Below are positions 24,495 through 32,187 of a DNA stretch of 64,000 bases, piece after piece; position 1 is the first letter of the stretch, and every line of letters starts with the position of its first letter. Position numbers and translations under genes: made by a program. This stretch comes from Streptomyces antnestii (GTDB taxonomy: Bacteria; Actinomycetota; Actinomycetes; Streptomycetales; Streptomycetaceae). The DNA is taken from assembly GCF_004005495.1 (NCBI RefSeq), contig NZ_RZYA01000023.1, positions 62,001 through 126,000 on the forward strand, written 5' to 3'. Under the pieces are notes generated by a model. It was given only the letters and a program-made list of their open reading frames with translations. It was not told the origin of the DNA and searched no databases.

Positions 24495-24643
24495 GCCGTA
24501 TCGATACCTCGGGGACGCCGAAAGCTCCATGCCCACGACGACCGACGTGTCTGCGACGCGCGAACGACGCGCCCACGGTGTGCCTGCGGCCGGTCTGCGG
24601 CGCGGTGCGCGAAAAAGGGGCCCCGGCCTGTTCCCAGAAATCC

Positions 24644-24655
24644 AAGCGACTGCTT
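24644..24655. promoter_or_regulatory. operator-like palindrome before the acyl-CoA operon
   Basis: AAGC-GACT-GCTT is a perfect 4-4-4 palindrome about 50 bp before the oxidoreductase start, in the style of TetR sites controlling fatty-acid degradation genes. A matching regulator is not in the window. Confidence 0.4.
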
Positions 24656-24704
24656 AGTATGCGAGCGAGCCCGGTCAGACGAAGCAGTCCCGTGGAGGCC
24701 CCGC

Positions 24705-25679
24705 ATGCAGGCATGGCAAGTGCACCGGAACGGCGAGCCGAGCGAGGTGATGGAGCTCGCCGAGATCGAGCGACCCGTCCCCGGGGACGGGCAGGTCCTG
24801 CTCAGGGTCCGCGCGGCGAACATCAACTTCCCGGACGCGCTGATGTGCCGCGGCCACTACCAGGTGCGCCCGCCGATGCCGTTCACGCCCGGCGTGGAGA
24901 TCTGCGGCGAGACCGAGGACGGGCGGCGCGTCCTGGCCAACCCGGCGCTGCCGCATGGCGGTTTCGCCGAGTACGCCGTCGCGGACGAGGCCGCCCTGCT
25001 GCCCGCGCCCGATTCCCTCGACGACGCCGAGGCCGCCGCCCTGCACATCGGCTACCAGACCGGCTGGTTCGGCTTGCACCGCAGGGCAAACCTCCAGGCC
25101 GGCGAGACGCTCCTCGTGCACGCGGCGGCCGGCGGCGTCGGCAGCGCCGCCGTCCAGCTCGGCAAGGCCGCGGGCGCCACCGTCATCGGCGTCGTCGGCG
25201 GCGAGGAGAAGACGAAGGTGGCCCGCGACCTCGGCTGTGACGTCGTCATCGACCGCCGCGCCCAGGACGTCATCGCCGCCGTGAAGGAGTCCACCGGCGG
25301 CCGGGGTGCCGACGTCATCTACGACCCGGTCGGCGGCGAGGCGTACACCCAGTCCACGAAGGTCGTCGCCTTCGAGGGCCGGATCGTCGTCGTCGGCTTC
25401 GCCAGTGGCACGATCCCCAGCCCCTCCCTCAACCACGCCCTGGTGAAGAACTACGCGATCCTCGGCCTGCACTGGGGTCTGTACAACACCAAGGACCCGA
25501 AGCTCGTCGCCCACTGCCACGAGCAGCTCACCGGGCTCGCCGCGCGCGGCGCGATCAAGCCCCTGATCAGTGAGCGCGTGCCGCTGGGCGGCGCATCGGC
25601 GGCCGTGCAGCGCGTCGCCGACGGCGTCACCACCGGCCGCGTCGCCGTGGTGCCGGGTCACGAGGGGGCGGGCGAATGA
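24705..25679 (+). CDS. NADPH:quinone oxidoreductase family protein (MDR)
   Basis: This 324-residue zinc-free medium-chain dehydrogenase has the NADPH motif HAAAGGVGSAAVQLGKAAGA and the family segments ANINFPDALMCRGHYQVRPP and TPGVEICGE. It should reduce quinones or enoyl-type substrates with NADPH. GGAGG sits 6 nt before the ATG. It opens an operon with two acyl-CoA dehydrogenases, joined by an ATGA overlap, so an enoyl-CoA or acyl-CoA-linked role is plausible. Confidence 0.9.
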   Translation: MQAWQVHRNGEPSEVMELAEIERPVPGDGQVLLRVRAANINFPDALMCRGHYQVRPPMPFTPGVEICGETEDGRRVLANPALPHGGFAEYAVADEAALLPAPDSLDDAEAAALHIGYQTGWFGLHRRANLQAGETLLVHAAAGGVGSAAVQLGKAAGATVIGVVGGEEKTKVARDLGCDVVIDRRAQDVIAAVKESTGGRGADVIYDPVGGEAYTQSTKVVAFEGRIVVVGFASGTIPSPSLNHALVKNYAILGLHWGLYNTKDPKLVAHCHEQLTGLAARGAIKPLISERVPLGGASAAVQRVADGVTTGRVAVVPGHEGAGE

Positions 25680-26863
25680 CCGACGCCGCCGAACTGCGCC
25701 GCCGTACAGAGGAGTTGCTGGCCGCGCACCCGCCGCGGAGCACGGACCGTTCCGACTTCCTGAAGGCCCGTTTCGACGCGGGTCTCGCCTGGGTGCACTT
25801 CCCGGAGGGGCTCGGCGGGCTCGGCCTGCCGCGTTCGCTCCAGGCCGTCGTGGACGCCGAACTCGCCGCGGCCGGCGCCCCGGACAACGAGCCGCGCCGC
25901 ATCGGCATCGGCCTCGGCATGGCCGCGCCGACCATCCTCGGCTTCGGCACCGACGAGCAGAAGCGGCGCTTCCTGCGCCCGCTGTGGGTCGGCGAGGAGG
26001 TGTGGTGCCAGCTGTTCAGCGAGCCCGGCGCGGGCTCCGACCTCGCGGCGCTCGGCACCCGCGCGGTACGCGACGAGGCGAGCGGGGACTGGGTGGTCGA
26101 CGGGCAGAAGGTGTGGACGTCCGGCGCGCACAACGCCCGCTGGGCCATCCTCATCGCCCGCACCGACCCGGACGTGCCCAAGCACCGCGGCATCACCTAC
26201 TTCGTCTGCGACATGACCGACCCCGGCGTCGAGGTGCGACCGCTGCGCCAGATCACCGGCGAGGCCGAGTTCAACGAGGTGTTCCTCACCGGCGTCCGCA
26301 TCCCCGACGCGCACCGCCTCGGCGCGGTCGGCGACGGCTGGAAGGTCGCGCAGACCACGCTCATGAACGAGCGCGTGTCGATCGGCGGCTCCCGCATCCC
26401 GCGCGAGGGCGGCATGATCGCCACGCTCGCCAAGACCTGGCGCGAACGCCCGGAGCTGCGCACCCACGACACGCACCAGCGGCTCCTCAAGCTGTGGGTG
26501 GAGGCCGAGGTCGCCCGCCTCACCGGCGAGCGCCTGCGCCAGCAGCTCGTCGCCGGCCAGCCGGGCCCCGAGGGCTCCGGCATGAAGCTGAACTTCGCCC
26601 GCCTCAACCAGGAGATCACCGGCCTGGAGCTCGAACTCCTCGGCGAGGACGGCCTGTTGTACGACGACTGGACCATGCGCCGGCCGGCCCTCGTCGACTT
26701 CATGGGCCGTGACGCCGGGTACCGGTACCTGCGCGCCAAGGGCAACAGCATCGAGGGCGGGACGAGCGAAGTGCTGCTCAACATCGTCGCCGAGCGCGTC
26801 CTCGGACTGCCGTCCGAACCGCGCACCGACAAGGACGTCGCCTGGAAGGACCTCGCGCGATGA
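25676..26863 (+). CDS. acyl-CoA dehydrogenase, catalytic subunit type
   Basis: This 395-residue flavoprotein has the family signatures WCQLFSEPGAGSDLAALGTR and DWVVDGQKVWTSGAHNARWA. The C-terminal SIEGGTSEVLLNIVAERVLG contains the Glu proposed as catalytic base. It would introduce a double bond into an acyl-CoA using FAD. It overlaps the oxidoreductase stop (ATGA) and is itself overlapped by a second acyl-CoA dehydrogenase gene that lacks this Glu. This pairing resembles actinobacterial heterotetrameric FadE complexes. Confidence 0.92.
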   Translation: MTDAAELRRRTEELLAAHPPRSTDRSDFLKARFDAGLAWVHFPEGLGGLGLPRSLQAVVDAELAAAGAPDNEPRRIGIGLGMAAPTILGFGTDEQKRRFLRPLWVGEEVWCQLFSEPGAGSDLAALGTRAVRDEASGDWVVDGQKVWTSGAHNARWAILIARTDPDVPKHRGITYFVCDMTDPGVEVRPLRQITGEAEFNEVFLTGVRIPDAHRLGAVGDGWKVAQTTLMNERVSIGGSRIPREGGMIATLAKTWRERPELRTHDTHQRLLKLWVEAEVARLTGERLRQQLVAGQPGPEGSGMKLNFARLNQEITGLELELLGEDGLLYDDWTMRRPALVDFMGRDAGYRYLRAKGNSIEGGTSEVLLNIVAERVLGLPSEPRTDKDVAWKDLAR

Positions 26864-27951
26864 GCGACCTGCTGTACACGGAGGAGGAGGACGCGCTGCG
26901 GTCCGCCGTCCGCGACCTCCTCGCCGACCACTGCGACGCCGCGTCCGTGCTGGCCCGCGTCGAGACGGACGAGCCGCACGACCGCGCGCTGTGGAAGTCC
27001 CTCACCGAGGGGATGGGGCTCGCCGGTCTGCTCGTCCCCGAGGAGGTGGGCGGCCAGGGCGCGACCCACCGCGAAGTGGCCGTGGTCCTTGAGGAGTTGG
27101 GGCGCTCCGTCGCCCCCGTCCCCTATCTGACCAGTGCGGTCGTCGCGACCGAGGCGCTGCTCGACTGCGCGGGTGACGAGGCGTCCACCCTGCTCGCCGC
27201 GCTCGCGTCGGGCCGCACGGTGGGCGTGCTCACGGTGCCCCTGTCGGCCGCGCCAGGCCAGGCCTTCGACGGCGTACGGGCGGAGGGCGGCCGGCTCGAC
27301 GGGCGGGTCACCGGTGTCGCCGACGCCGCGGCGGCCGACGTGCTGCTCGTGCCGACGAGCAGCGGCCTGTACGCGGTCGGCGTCGGCGTGGACGGTGTCA
27401 CGGTCGAGCCGCAGACCTCGCTCGACCGCACACGGCCCCTCGCCACGGTGACCTTCGCCGGGGCGCCCGCACGGGTGCTCACGGACAATGCCGTACCGGC
27501 CGTCCGCCGTGCGCTGCGGGCCGGGGCGGGCCTGCTCGCCTCCGAGCAACTCGGCGTCGCCGACTGGTGCTTGACGGAGACGGTGCGCTACACACGTGAG
27601 CGTCACCAGTTCAACCGTCCCGTCGGCTCCTTCCAGGCGCTCAAGCACCGGCTCGCCCAGGTGTGGCTGGAGGTCGTCGGCACGCGCGCCGCGGCCCGCA
27701 GCGCGGCGGACACCCTCGCGGCCGGGAGTGACGACGTGGACGTCGCGGTGGCCGTCGCCCAGTCGTACGCCGGCCCCGCCGCCGTCCACGCGGCGGAGGA
27801 GGCACTTCAGCTGCACGGCGGCATCGGCATGACCTGGGAACACCCGGTCCACCTCTACCTCAAGCGGGCCAAGGCCGACTCGATCGCCCTGGGGACCGCG
27901 GGGCGGCACCGGGAGGAACTGGCCGAACTGGTCGACCTCCGGGCGCCCTGA
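26860..27951 (+). CDS. acyl-CoA dehydrogenase, partner subunit type
   Basis: This 363-residue relative is shorter than its neighbour. It has RYTRERHQFNRPVGSFQALK (flavin/substrate contact) and ends with LHGGIGMTWEHPVHLYLKRA, without the E-G-G/T catalytic-base motif. In mycobacterial sterol-degrading FadE pairs such a subunit is combined with a catalytic partner in an alpha2beta2 complex. ATGA overlap with the preceding gene supports 1:1 synthesis. FAD binding and partner choice remain inference. Confidence 0.9.
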   Translation: MSDLLYTEEEDALRSAVRDLLADHCDAASVLARVETDEPHDRALWKSLTEGMGLAGLLVPEEVGGQGATHREVAVVLEELGRSVAPVPYLTSAVVATEALLDCAGDEASTLLAALASGRTVGVLTVPLSAAPGQAFDGVRAEGGRLDGRVTGVADAAAADVLLVPTSSGLYAVGVGVDGVTVEPQTSLDRTRPLATVTFAGAPARVLTDNAVPAVRRALRAGAGLLASEQLGVADWCLTETVRYTRERHQFNRPVGSFQALKHRLAQVWLEVVGTRAAARSAADTLAAGSDDVDVAVAVAQSYAGPAAVHAAEEALQLHGGIGMTWEHPVHLYLKRAKADSIALGTAGRHREELAELVDLRAP

Positions 27952-27966
27952 CGTACGGGACCGGAG

Positions 27967-27993
27967 GTGGGGCCCGCCCTTGCCGGGCCCCAC
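27967..27993. terminator. terminator of the acyl-CoA operon
   Basis: A perfect 10 bp stem, GTGGGGCCCG and CGGGCCCCAC, around a 7-nt loop, 15 bp after the last stop codon. Confidence 0.75.
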
Positions 27994-28126
27994 ACCCGGT
28001 CGCGGCAGCGGCGGCAGATGAACCCGGGGTGCAGGTCCGGCCAACTCCCGCCCCGGGCCTGCCCATCGGGGCGCACGGGCACCCATACTCGCTGAGGTCC
28101 CGTACGGCACTCCCCGGGAGGTACAC

Positions 28127-28993
28127 ATGGCCCACCCCACCCGTCGCAGAGCCCTCACCGCCCTCACCACCCTCGCCGCGGCAGTCACCGCGACCGTCGC
28201 CGCCCCCGCCTACGCGCAGGCGGCCGAACGGAACCGCGGACCCCGGCCCCTGGCACGCGCCCACGCGCACAACGACTACGAGCACCCCCGGCCCCTCCTC
28301 GACGCGCTCGACCACCGCTTCGGCAGCGTCGAGGCGGACATCTACCTCGTGGACGGCGAGCTCCTCGTCGCCCACGACCCGGTTGACCTCGACCCCAAGC
28401 GCACGCTCGCGTCGCTCTACCTGGAACCTCTCGCGGCCCGCGTCAGGGCCAACCACGGCTCCGTGTACCGCGGTTACCGCACACCGCTGCAGCTCCTGGT
28501 CGATATCAAGACCGAGGGTGCGGCCACCTATCTCGAACTCGACCACCAACTGCGCGGCTACCGGCACCTGTTCACCACGTACGCCCACGGCCGGGTGCGG
28601 GACGGCGCGTTGACCGCGGTGATCTCCGGCGACCGCGCCGCCCGCGAACCCATGGAGCGGCAGCAGGTCCGCAGCGCGTTCTACGACGGCCGGCTCACCG
28701 ATCTCGGCGGCGCCGCGCCCGCCTCCTTCGCGCCGCTCGTCAGCGACAACTGGACGAACAACTTCACCTGGCAGGGCGCGGGCCCGATCCCGGCCGCCGA
28801 GCGCGAGAAGCTGCGCGGCATCGTGGCGGCCGCGCACCGTGAGGGCCGCCGCGTCCGCTTCTGGGCCACGCCGGACCTCGCGGGGCCCGAGCGGGACGCC
28901 CTGTGGAGCGAACTGCTCGCCGCGGGCGTGGACCACCTCAACACGGACGACCTCGCGGGTCTCGAAGCGTTCCTCGACGCCCACGACGCGTAG
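28127..28993 (+). CDS. secreted PI-PLC/GDPD-like phosphodiesterase
   Basis: This 288-residue exported protein has a signal with RRRALTALTTLAAAVTATVA and likely cleavage near AYA-Q at about 31; the Arg cluster could be Tat-like. The fold signatures are RAHAHNDYEHPRPLLDAL, GSVEADIYLVDGELLVAHDP and VDIKTEG, and a C-terminal VRFWATPD then GVDHLNTDDL. They match the phosphatidylinositol phospholipase C/glycerophosphodiesterase superfamily. His/Glu/Asp residues expected for acid-base catalysis and metal binding are present. Substrate unknown; phosphate scavenging is possible, as the window also encodes a sphingomyelinase and a phosphodiester glycosidase. Confidence 0.85.
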   Translation: MAHPTRRRALTALTTLAAAVTATVAAPAYAQAAERNRGPRPLARAHAHNDYEHPRPLLDALDHRFGSVEADIYLVDGELLVAHDPVDLDPKRTLASLYLEPLAARVRANHGSVYRGYRTPLQLLVDIKTEGAATYLELDHQLRGYRHLFTTYAHGRVRDGALTAVISGDRAAREPMERQQVRSAFYDGRLTDLGGAAPASFAPLVSDNWTNNFTWQGAGPIPAAEREKLRGIVAAAHREGRRVRFWATPDLAGPERDALWSELLAAGVDHLNTDDLAGLEAFLDAHDA

Positions 28994-29024
28994 GGGGCGC
29001 GCCGCCGTAATCAGGTGCGCCCCC
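28993..29024. terminator. terminator hairpin after the phosphodiesterase gene
   Basis: GGGGGCGC (28993-29000) pairs with GCGCCCCC (29017-29024); the loop is 16 nt. The left arm begins at the last base of the stop codon. Confidence 0.6.
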
Positions 29025-29129
29025 CACATCACTCGTTCGGCGGACATGTCACTCGCCCGGGCGCAGCCTCCGCTACGCCACACTTGCGGCCGAAAGCCGC
29101 GGTGTTGGCGTGGCGGAGGAGGTTCGGCG

Positions 29130-29324
29130 ATGTCCCTGTCGATTTCGGTCGTGCTGCTGCTTCTGATCCTGGCGGTGGTCTTCCTGCGCAACGGCGCGAT
29201 GAAGATCTCGCACGCGCTGGTCTGCGTGCTGCTGGGGTTCCTGCTGGCCGGCACGAGTATGGCGCCCACCCTGCACAACGGGCTGACGGCGACGGCGGGC
29301 ATCGTGAGCAGCCTGAATCCCTGA
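29130..29324 (+). CDS. small conserved membrane protein
   Basis: This 64-residue protein begins with a hydrophobic segment (SISVVLLLLILAVVFLRN), then MKISHALVCVLLGFLLAG forms a second, and a short polar tail ends in SSLNP. I recognise similar small Streptomyces proteins of unknown function, some encoded near plasmid-like or conjugative regions. GGAGGAGG precedes the ATG by 7 nt, a strong sign of translation. The last codons and stop lie inside an 8 bp tandem repeat. Confidence 0.8.
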   Translation: MSLSISVVLLLLILAVVFLRNGAMKISHALVCVLLGFLLAGTSMAPTLHNGLTATAGIVSSLNP

Positions 29325-29348
29325 ATCCCTGAATCCCTGAATCCCTGA
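29312..29348. repeat. 8 bp tandem repeat over a stop codon
   Basis: CCTGAATC is repeated four times in perfect tandem plus CCTGA. The first unit encodes the end of the small membrane protein and the TGA stop recurs every 8 bp, giving stops in successive frames. Confidence 0.9.
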
Positions 29349-29363
29349 CCCCGGCCACCGGGG
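29349..29363. terminator. short hairpin between convergent genes
   Basis: CCCCGG-CCA-CCGGGG, a perfect 6 bp stem with a triloop, lies between the small membrane protein and the convergent phosphodiester glycosidase gene. Confidence 0.45.
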
Positions 29364-29378
29364 CGGCGATCACGCCGG

Positions 29379-30611
29379 TCACTGCTTCGAGAACACCCCG
29401 ATCCCGTTCGCCACGGCACGCTCCGGCGGGTCCGTCGGGTGGTTCCGTACGGTGACGGACGCGGCGCCCGGGTCCCTGGTCGCCAGGGTCGACGAGCCGC
29501 CGCCGTCCAGGCTGAACGCGTCGTCCGCGCCCAACTTGCCCATCGCGTCGGCCACTTCGGCGATCGTCAGGCCCGTGCGGTACTTCGGGGCGCCGTCGAG
29601 AGCCAGCAGGAAGAGGTGGCGGCCGTCGCTCGTGGCGCCCGCGGCGGTCCGTACCGCGGCGGTCTTCGTGTCGAGGCCGGGCAGGGGCGCGCCGTCCCGC
29701 AGGACCGGGTAGCCGCCGACCGCGAAACGGAAGGGGACATGAGAGGAAGCCGCCACGAGCCGGTGGGTGATCTCGACGCGGTCGCCCTCCGACAGCTTGC
29801 GGAGCTCCTGCGCGCCCGCCTCGCGCCCGACGAGGACCGTGGTGCCGGACGCGACGGGACCCTTGCCGGGAGTGTCGGCCGACGACACGACGCGGCCCTC
29901 GCGGACCGTCACCTCGTACGTGTCCGTGCTGCACGGCGCGGCCCGGTTCATGTCCGTGCCGCACGTCGCGCGCACCCGGGAGACGGAGCCCCAGTCGGAG
30001 GTGAACGCGCCGACCGAACCGACCGGCAGGGCGTACTGGTTGAGGCCGCCCAGCGGCAGTGTCCTGCCGTCGGCGCGGACCGAGCCGTCCAGGGCCATGC
30101 GGTCGAGGCGGGCGCGGTGGTCGACGCCCACGCCGAGCACGTCCTCGGTCGTCGTGCCGGGCGGGAGCGCCGGACCGAAGCGCTGGCCGTCCGGCACGGC
30201 GGACTTGAGGGTCCGGCCGCTCGCGACGGCCGGGCCCACGGAGGCGCCGGTGGCCTCGACGCCCGGGTGCTGGGACTCCGTGATGTTGAAGAAGTCGCCG
30301 TTGACACCGCCGACGGCGCCGCTCGCGTCGGCCAGTGAGGAGATCGTGGCCCGGGCGCCCACCGCGTCCGGGTGCAGCAGATCGACCCGCACGTGCGGGG
30401 CCCGCAGGTCGACGCTCAGCACATGGGCGTGCGTGAGTCCCTTCGCCGCGGGTATGTCGAACTCCTCGTAGGTGACACCCGGGGCGATCGTGGTGCCGCC
30501 GCCCTCCGCGCCACTGGCCGGCGCCGCGCCGGCGAGGGCGGTGCCGGCCAGTGCGGCGAATGCGGCACAGGCCGCCAGTGTCGTTCTGACGCGCGCGTCG
30601 TGATGTCTCAC
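29379..30611 (-). CDS. secreted phosphodiester glycosidase (NAGPA-domain) protein
   Basis: This 410-residue exported protein has an Ala-rich Sec signal (TTLAACAAFAALAGTALAGA). The NAGPA/DUF2233 domain is marked by GAVGGVNGDFFNITESQHP and the C-terminal GADDAFSLDGGGSSTLATRD. In the human uncovering enzyme this fold cleaves a GlcNAc-1-phosphodiester; bacterial members are thought to act on phosphodiester-linked sugars, for example in teichoic acids. Cys residues in RATCGTDMNRAAPCSTD could form a disulfide outside the cell. The start is GTG; an upstream AG-rich site is weak. Confidence 0.88.
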   Translation of the reverse strand: MRHHDARVRTTLAACAAFAALAGTALAGAAPASGAEGGGTTIAPGVTYEEFDIPAAKGLTHAHVLSVDLRAPHVRVDLLHPDAVGARATISSLADASGAVGGVNGDFFNITESQHPGVEATGASVGPAVASGRTLKSAVPDGQRFGPALPPGTTTEDVLGVGVDHRARLDRMALDGSVRADGRTLPLGGLNQYALPVGSVGAFTSDWGSVSRVRATCGTDMNRAAPCSTDTYEVTVREGRVVSSADTPGKGPVASGTTVLVGREAGAQELRKLSEGDRVEITHRLVAASSHVPFRFAVGGYPVLRDGAPLPGLDTKTAAVRTAAGATSDGRHLFLLALDGAPKYRTGLTIAEVADAMGKLGADDAFSLDGGGSSTLATRDPGAASVTVRNHPTDPPERAVANGIGVFSKQ

Positions 30612-30685
30612 GTGCCCCCCTGAAGCCCGGATAACTCACCCCTGTCTCAGGGGAGTTCACCAGACGCGGAGGGGCGCGTCGATGG

Positions 30686-31045
30686 CTAGGTGCCGACCAG
30701 CCGGGAACGGATGAGGAAACGTACACCTTCGGGTGCTTCGAGGGAGAAACCGCTCCCGCGCCCCTCGACCACGTCCACGATCAGCCGGGTGTGGCTCCAG
30801 ACGTCGAACTGGCTCCTCGACATCCAGAACCCGACCGGCTCCGCCACACCCTCCACGACCAGCGACGCGAGCCGCACATCACTGCCGCCCGTGCGGAACT
30901 CGCCCGCCGGGTAGCACATGGGAGCACTGCCGTCGCAGCACCCGCCCGACTGATGGAACATCAGGGGCCCGTGGGCCGCGCGCAGCCGCCGCACCAGATC
31001 GGCGGCCGTCGGGGTCAGCTCCACACGCGGGGCCTCGTCGCTCAC
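30686..31045 (-). CDS. DUF779 family protein
   Basis: This 119-residue protein shows the DUF779 pattern HGPLMFHQSGGCCDGSAPMC, VGFWMSRSQFDVWSHTRLIV and GSGFSLEAPEGVRFLIRS. Members are commonly found next to acetaldehyde dehydrogenases and AraC regulators; here the AraC gene is directly upstream (52 bp) but no dehydrogenase follows. The clustered Cys residues could bind metal. GTG start chosen for GGAAGGAG 7 nt upstream, well inside a longer open frame. Function unknown. Confidence 0.88.
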   Translation of the reverse strand: MSDEAPRVELTPTAADLVRRLRAAHGPLMFHQSGGCCDGSAPMCYPAGEFRTGGSDVRLASLVVEGVAEPVGFWMSRSQFDVWSHTRLIVDVVEGRGSGFSLEAPEGVRFLIRSRLVGT

Positions 31046-31097
31046 GGCAGGCTCCTTCCGTAGGCGGTGTCGCGGGACATCGACAGTCAACTCCCCG

Positions 31098-32117
31098 CTA
31101 CGTTGCAGGAAGGTTGCGGCCCTGTCCGAGGCGGACGGCGCGGGGCGTGGTTCCCCACCAGCGCCGGCAGCAGCGGTTGAGGGCCGACTGCTCGGAGAGG
31201 CCGAGGAGCAGGGCGATCTGGCCGAGGGGGAGATCGGTGCCGGTGAGGTAGTGGTGGGCGGCGCCGCGCCGCTGCTCGTCGACGACCCGCGCGAACGTCG
31301 TGCCCGCGGAGCGCAGCCGTCGTTGCAGGGTGCGTGGATGGACGTTGAGGAGCCCGGCGACGGTCCCGATCTCGGGCGACGACGTCCCGAGCGACTGCTC
31401 GACCACGGCCCGCACACTGCCGACGACGTCCGCGGGCTCCCTCGGCAACTGCTCGTCGAGGTACGCGAGCGCGAGGTGCCGCAGACGCGAATTGCCGCCG
31501 CCGAGCGAGCGGTTGGCGAGACTGACGGGGACACGCAGCAGGGCGGCGGGGCGGTCGCCCTTGACGGGTACGCCGAAGAAGTCCTCGTACACGGACAGTG
31601 GCGCCGACAAGGGGTGGGGGAGCTCCACCGAGCCCAGTCCGTACGGGCCGACGAGGTACAGGACGGCGCGGTGCAGGAAGCCCAGGGAGAGGTCGATGCC
31701 CTGGGGCGGTGCCTGGACGCCCGCGCGCACGCCGTAGCGCAGGGCGGCCATGCCCGGGGTGCCGTAGGGGTCGGGCTCAAGGGTGAGGTGCATCGAGCGG
31801 GCGTGGACGAAGAGGTAGCGGGTGGTGCACTCCAGGGCGTCCCCGAGCGTGTCGGAGTTCTGGATGGCGAGGGCGAGCGCGCCCAGCATGCCCAGGTCCT
31901 GACGTGCGGCGATCCGCAGTCCGAGGTCGGCGCACCCGAGGTCGGCGGCGGCCAGTTCGAGGACGGTGGCCATCGCCTCCTCCGGCACGAGGACGTCGTC
32001 CGCGTCGAGCGCGGCCGGGGGACAGCCGGCCTGCCGGGCGTACGCGTCGGCGTCACCGCCGAGTTCGGCCACCGTGGCGCGGAAGCCGCGCAGCCCCGCC
32101 GATCTGATCACGGACAT
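31098..32117 (-). CDS. AraC family transcriptional regulator (OruR/ArgR-like N-domain)
   Basis: This 339-residue regulator has an N-terminal Arabinose_bd-type domain (residues about 1-200) and a C-terminal double HTH from about 240, with VAGLLNVHPRTLQRRLRSAG and IALLLGLSEQSALNRCCRRW. The latter is the classic OruR-class recognition pattern ending in W-x-G-x-x-P. The ATG at 32117 is chosen over upstream in-frame starts that would reach into the divergent monooxygenase. A pair of GGGTCAA direct repeats lies between the two genes. It probably activates the monooxygenase and the DUF779 gene behind it. Confidence 0.9.
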   Translation of the reverse strand: MSVIRSAGLRGFRATVAELGGDADAYARQAGCPPAALDADDVLVPEEAMATVLELAAADLGCADLGLRIAARQDLGMLGALALAIQNSDTLGDALECTTRYLFVHARSMHLTLEPDPYGTPGMAALRYGVRAGVQAPPQGIDLSLGFLHRAVLYLVGPYGLGSVELPHPLSAPLSVYEDFFGVPVKGDRPAALLRVPVSLANRSLGGGNSRLRHLALAYLDEQLPREPADVVGSVRAVVEQSLGTSSPEIGTVAGLLNVHPRTLQRRLRSAGTTFARVVDEQRRGAAHHYLTGTDLPLGQIALLLGLSEQSALNRCCRRWWGTTPRAVRLGQGRNLPAT

Positions 32118-32125
32118 GTCGTCCA

Positions 32126-32153
32126 GGGTCAAAGAAGTGTCGCCCCGGGTCAA
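32126..32153 (+). promoter_or_regulatory. AraC-type direct-repeat operator candidate
   Basis: GGGTCAA occurs at 32126-32132 and 32147-32153, 21 bp apart (two helical turns), in the 70 bp between the AraC gene and the monooxygenase start. This fits the direct-repeat half-sites of AraC activators next to a -35 region. Confidence 0.55.
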
Positions 32154-32187
32154 TGCCTGCCGGGTGTGCTTCCGGACACTGGAAGAC

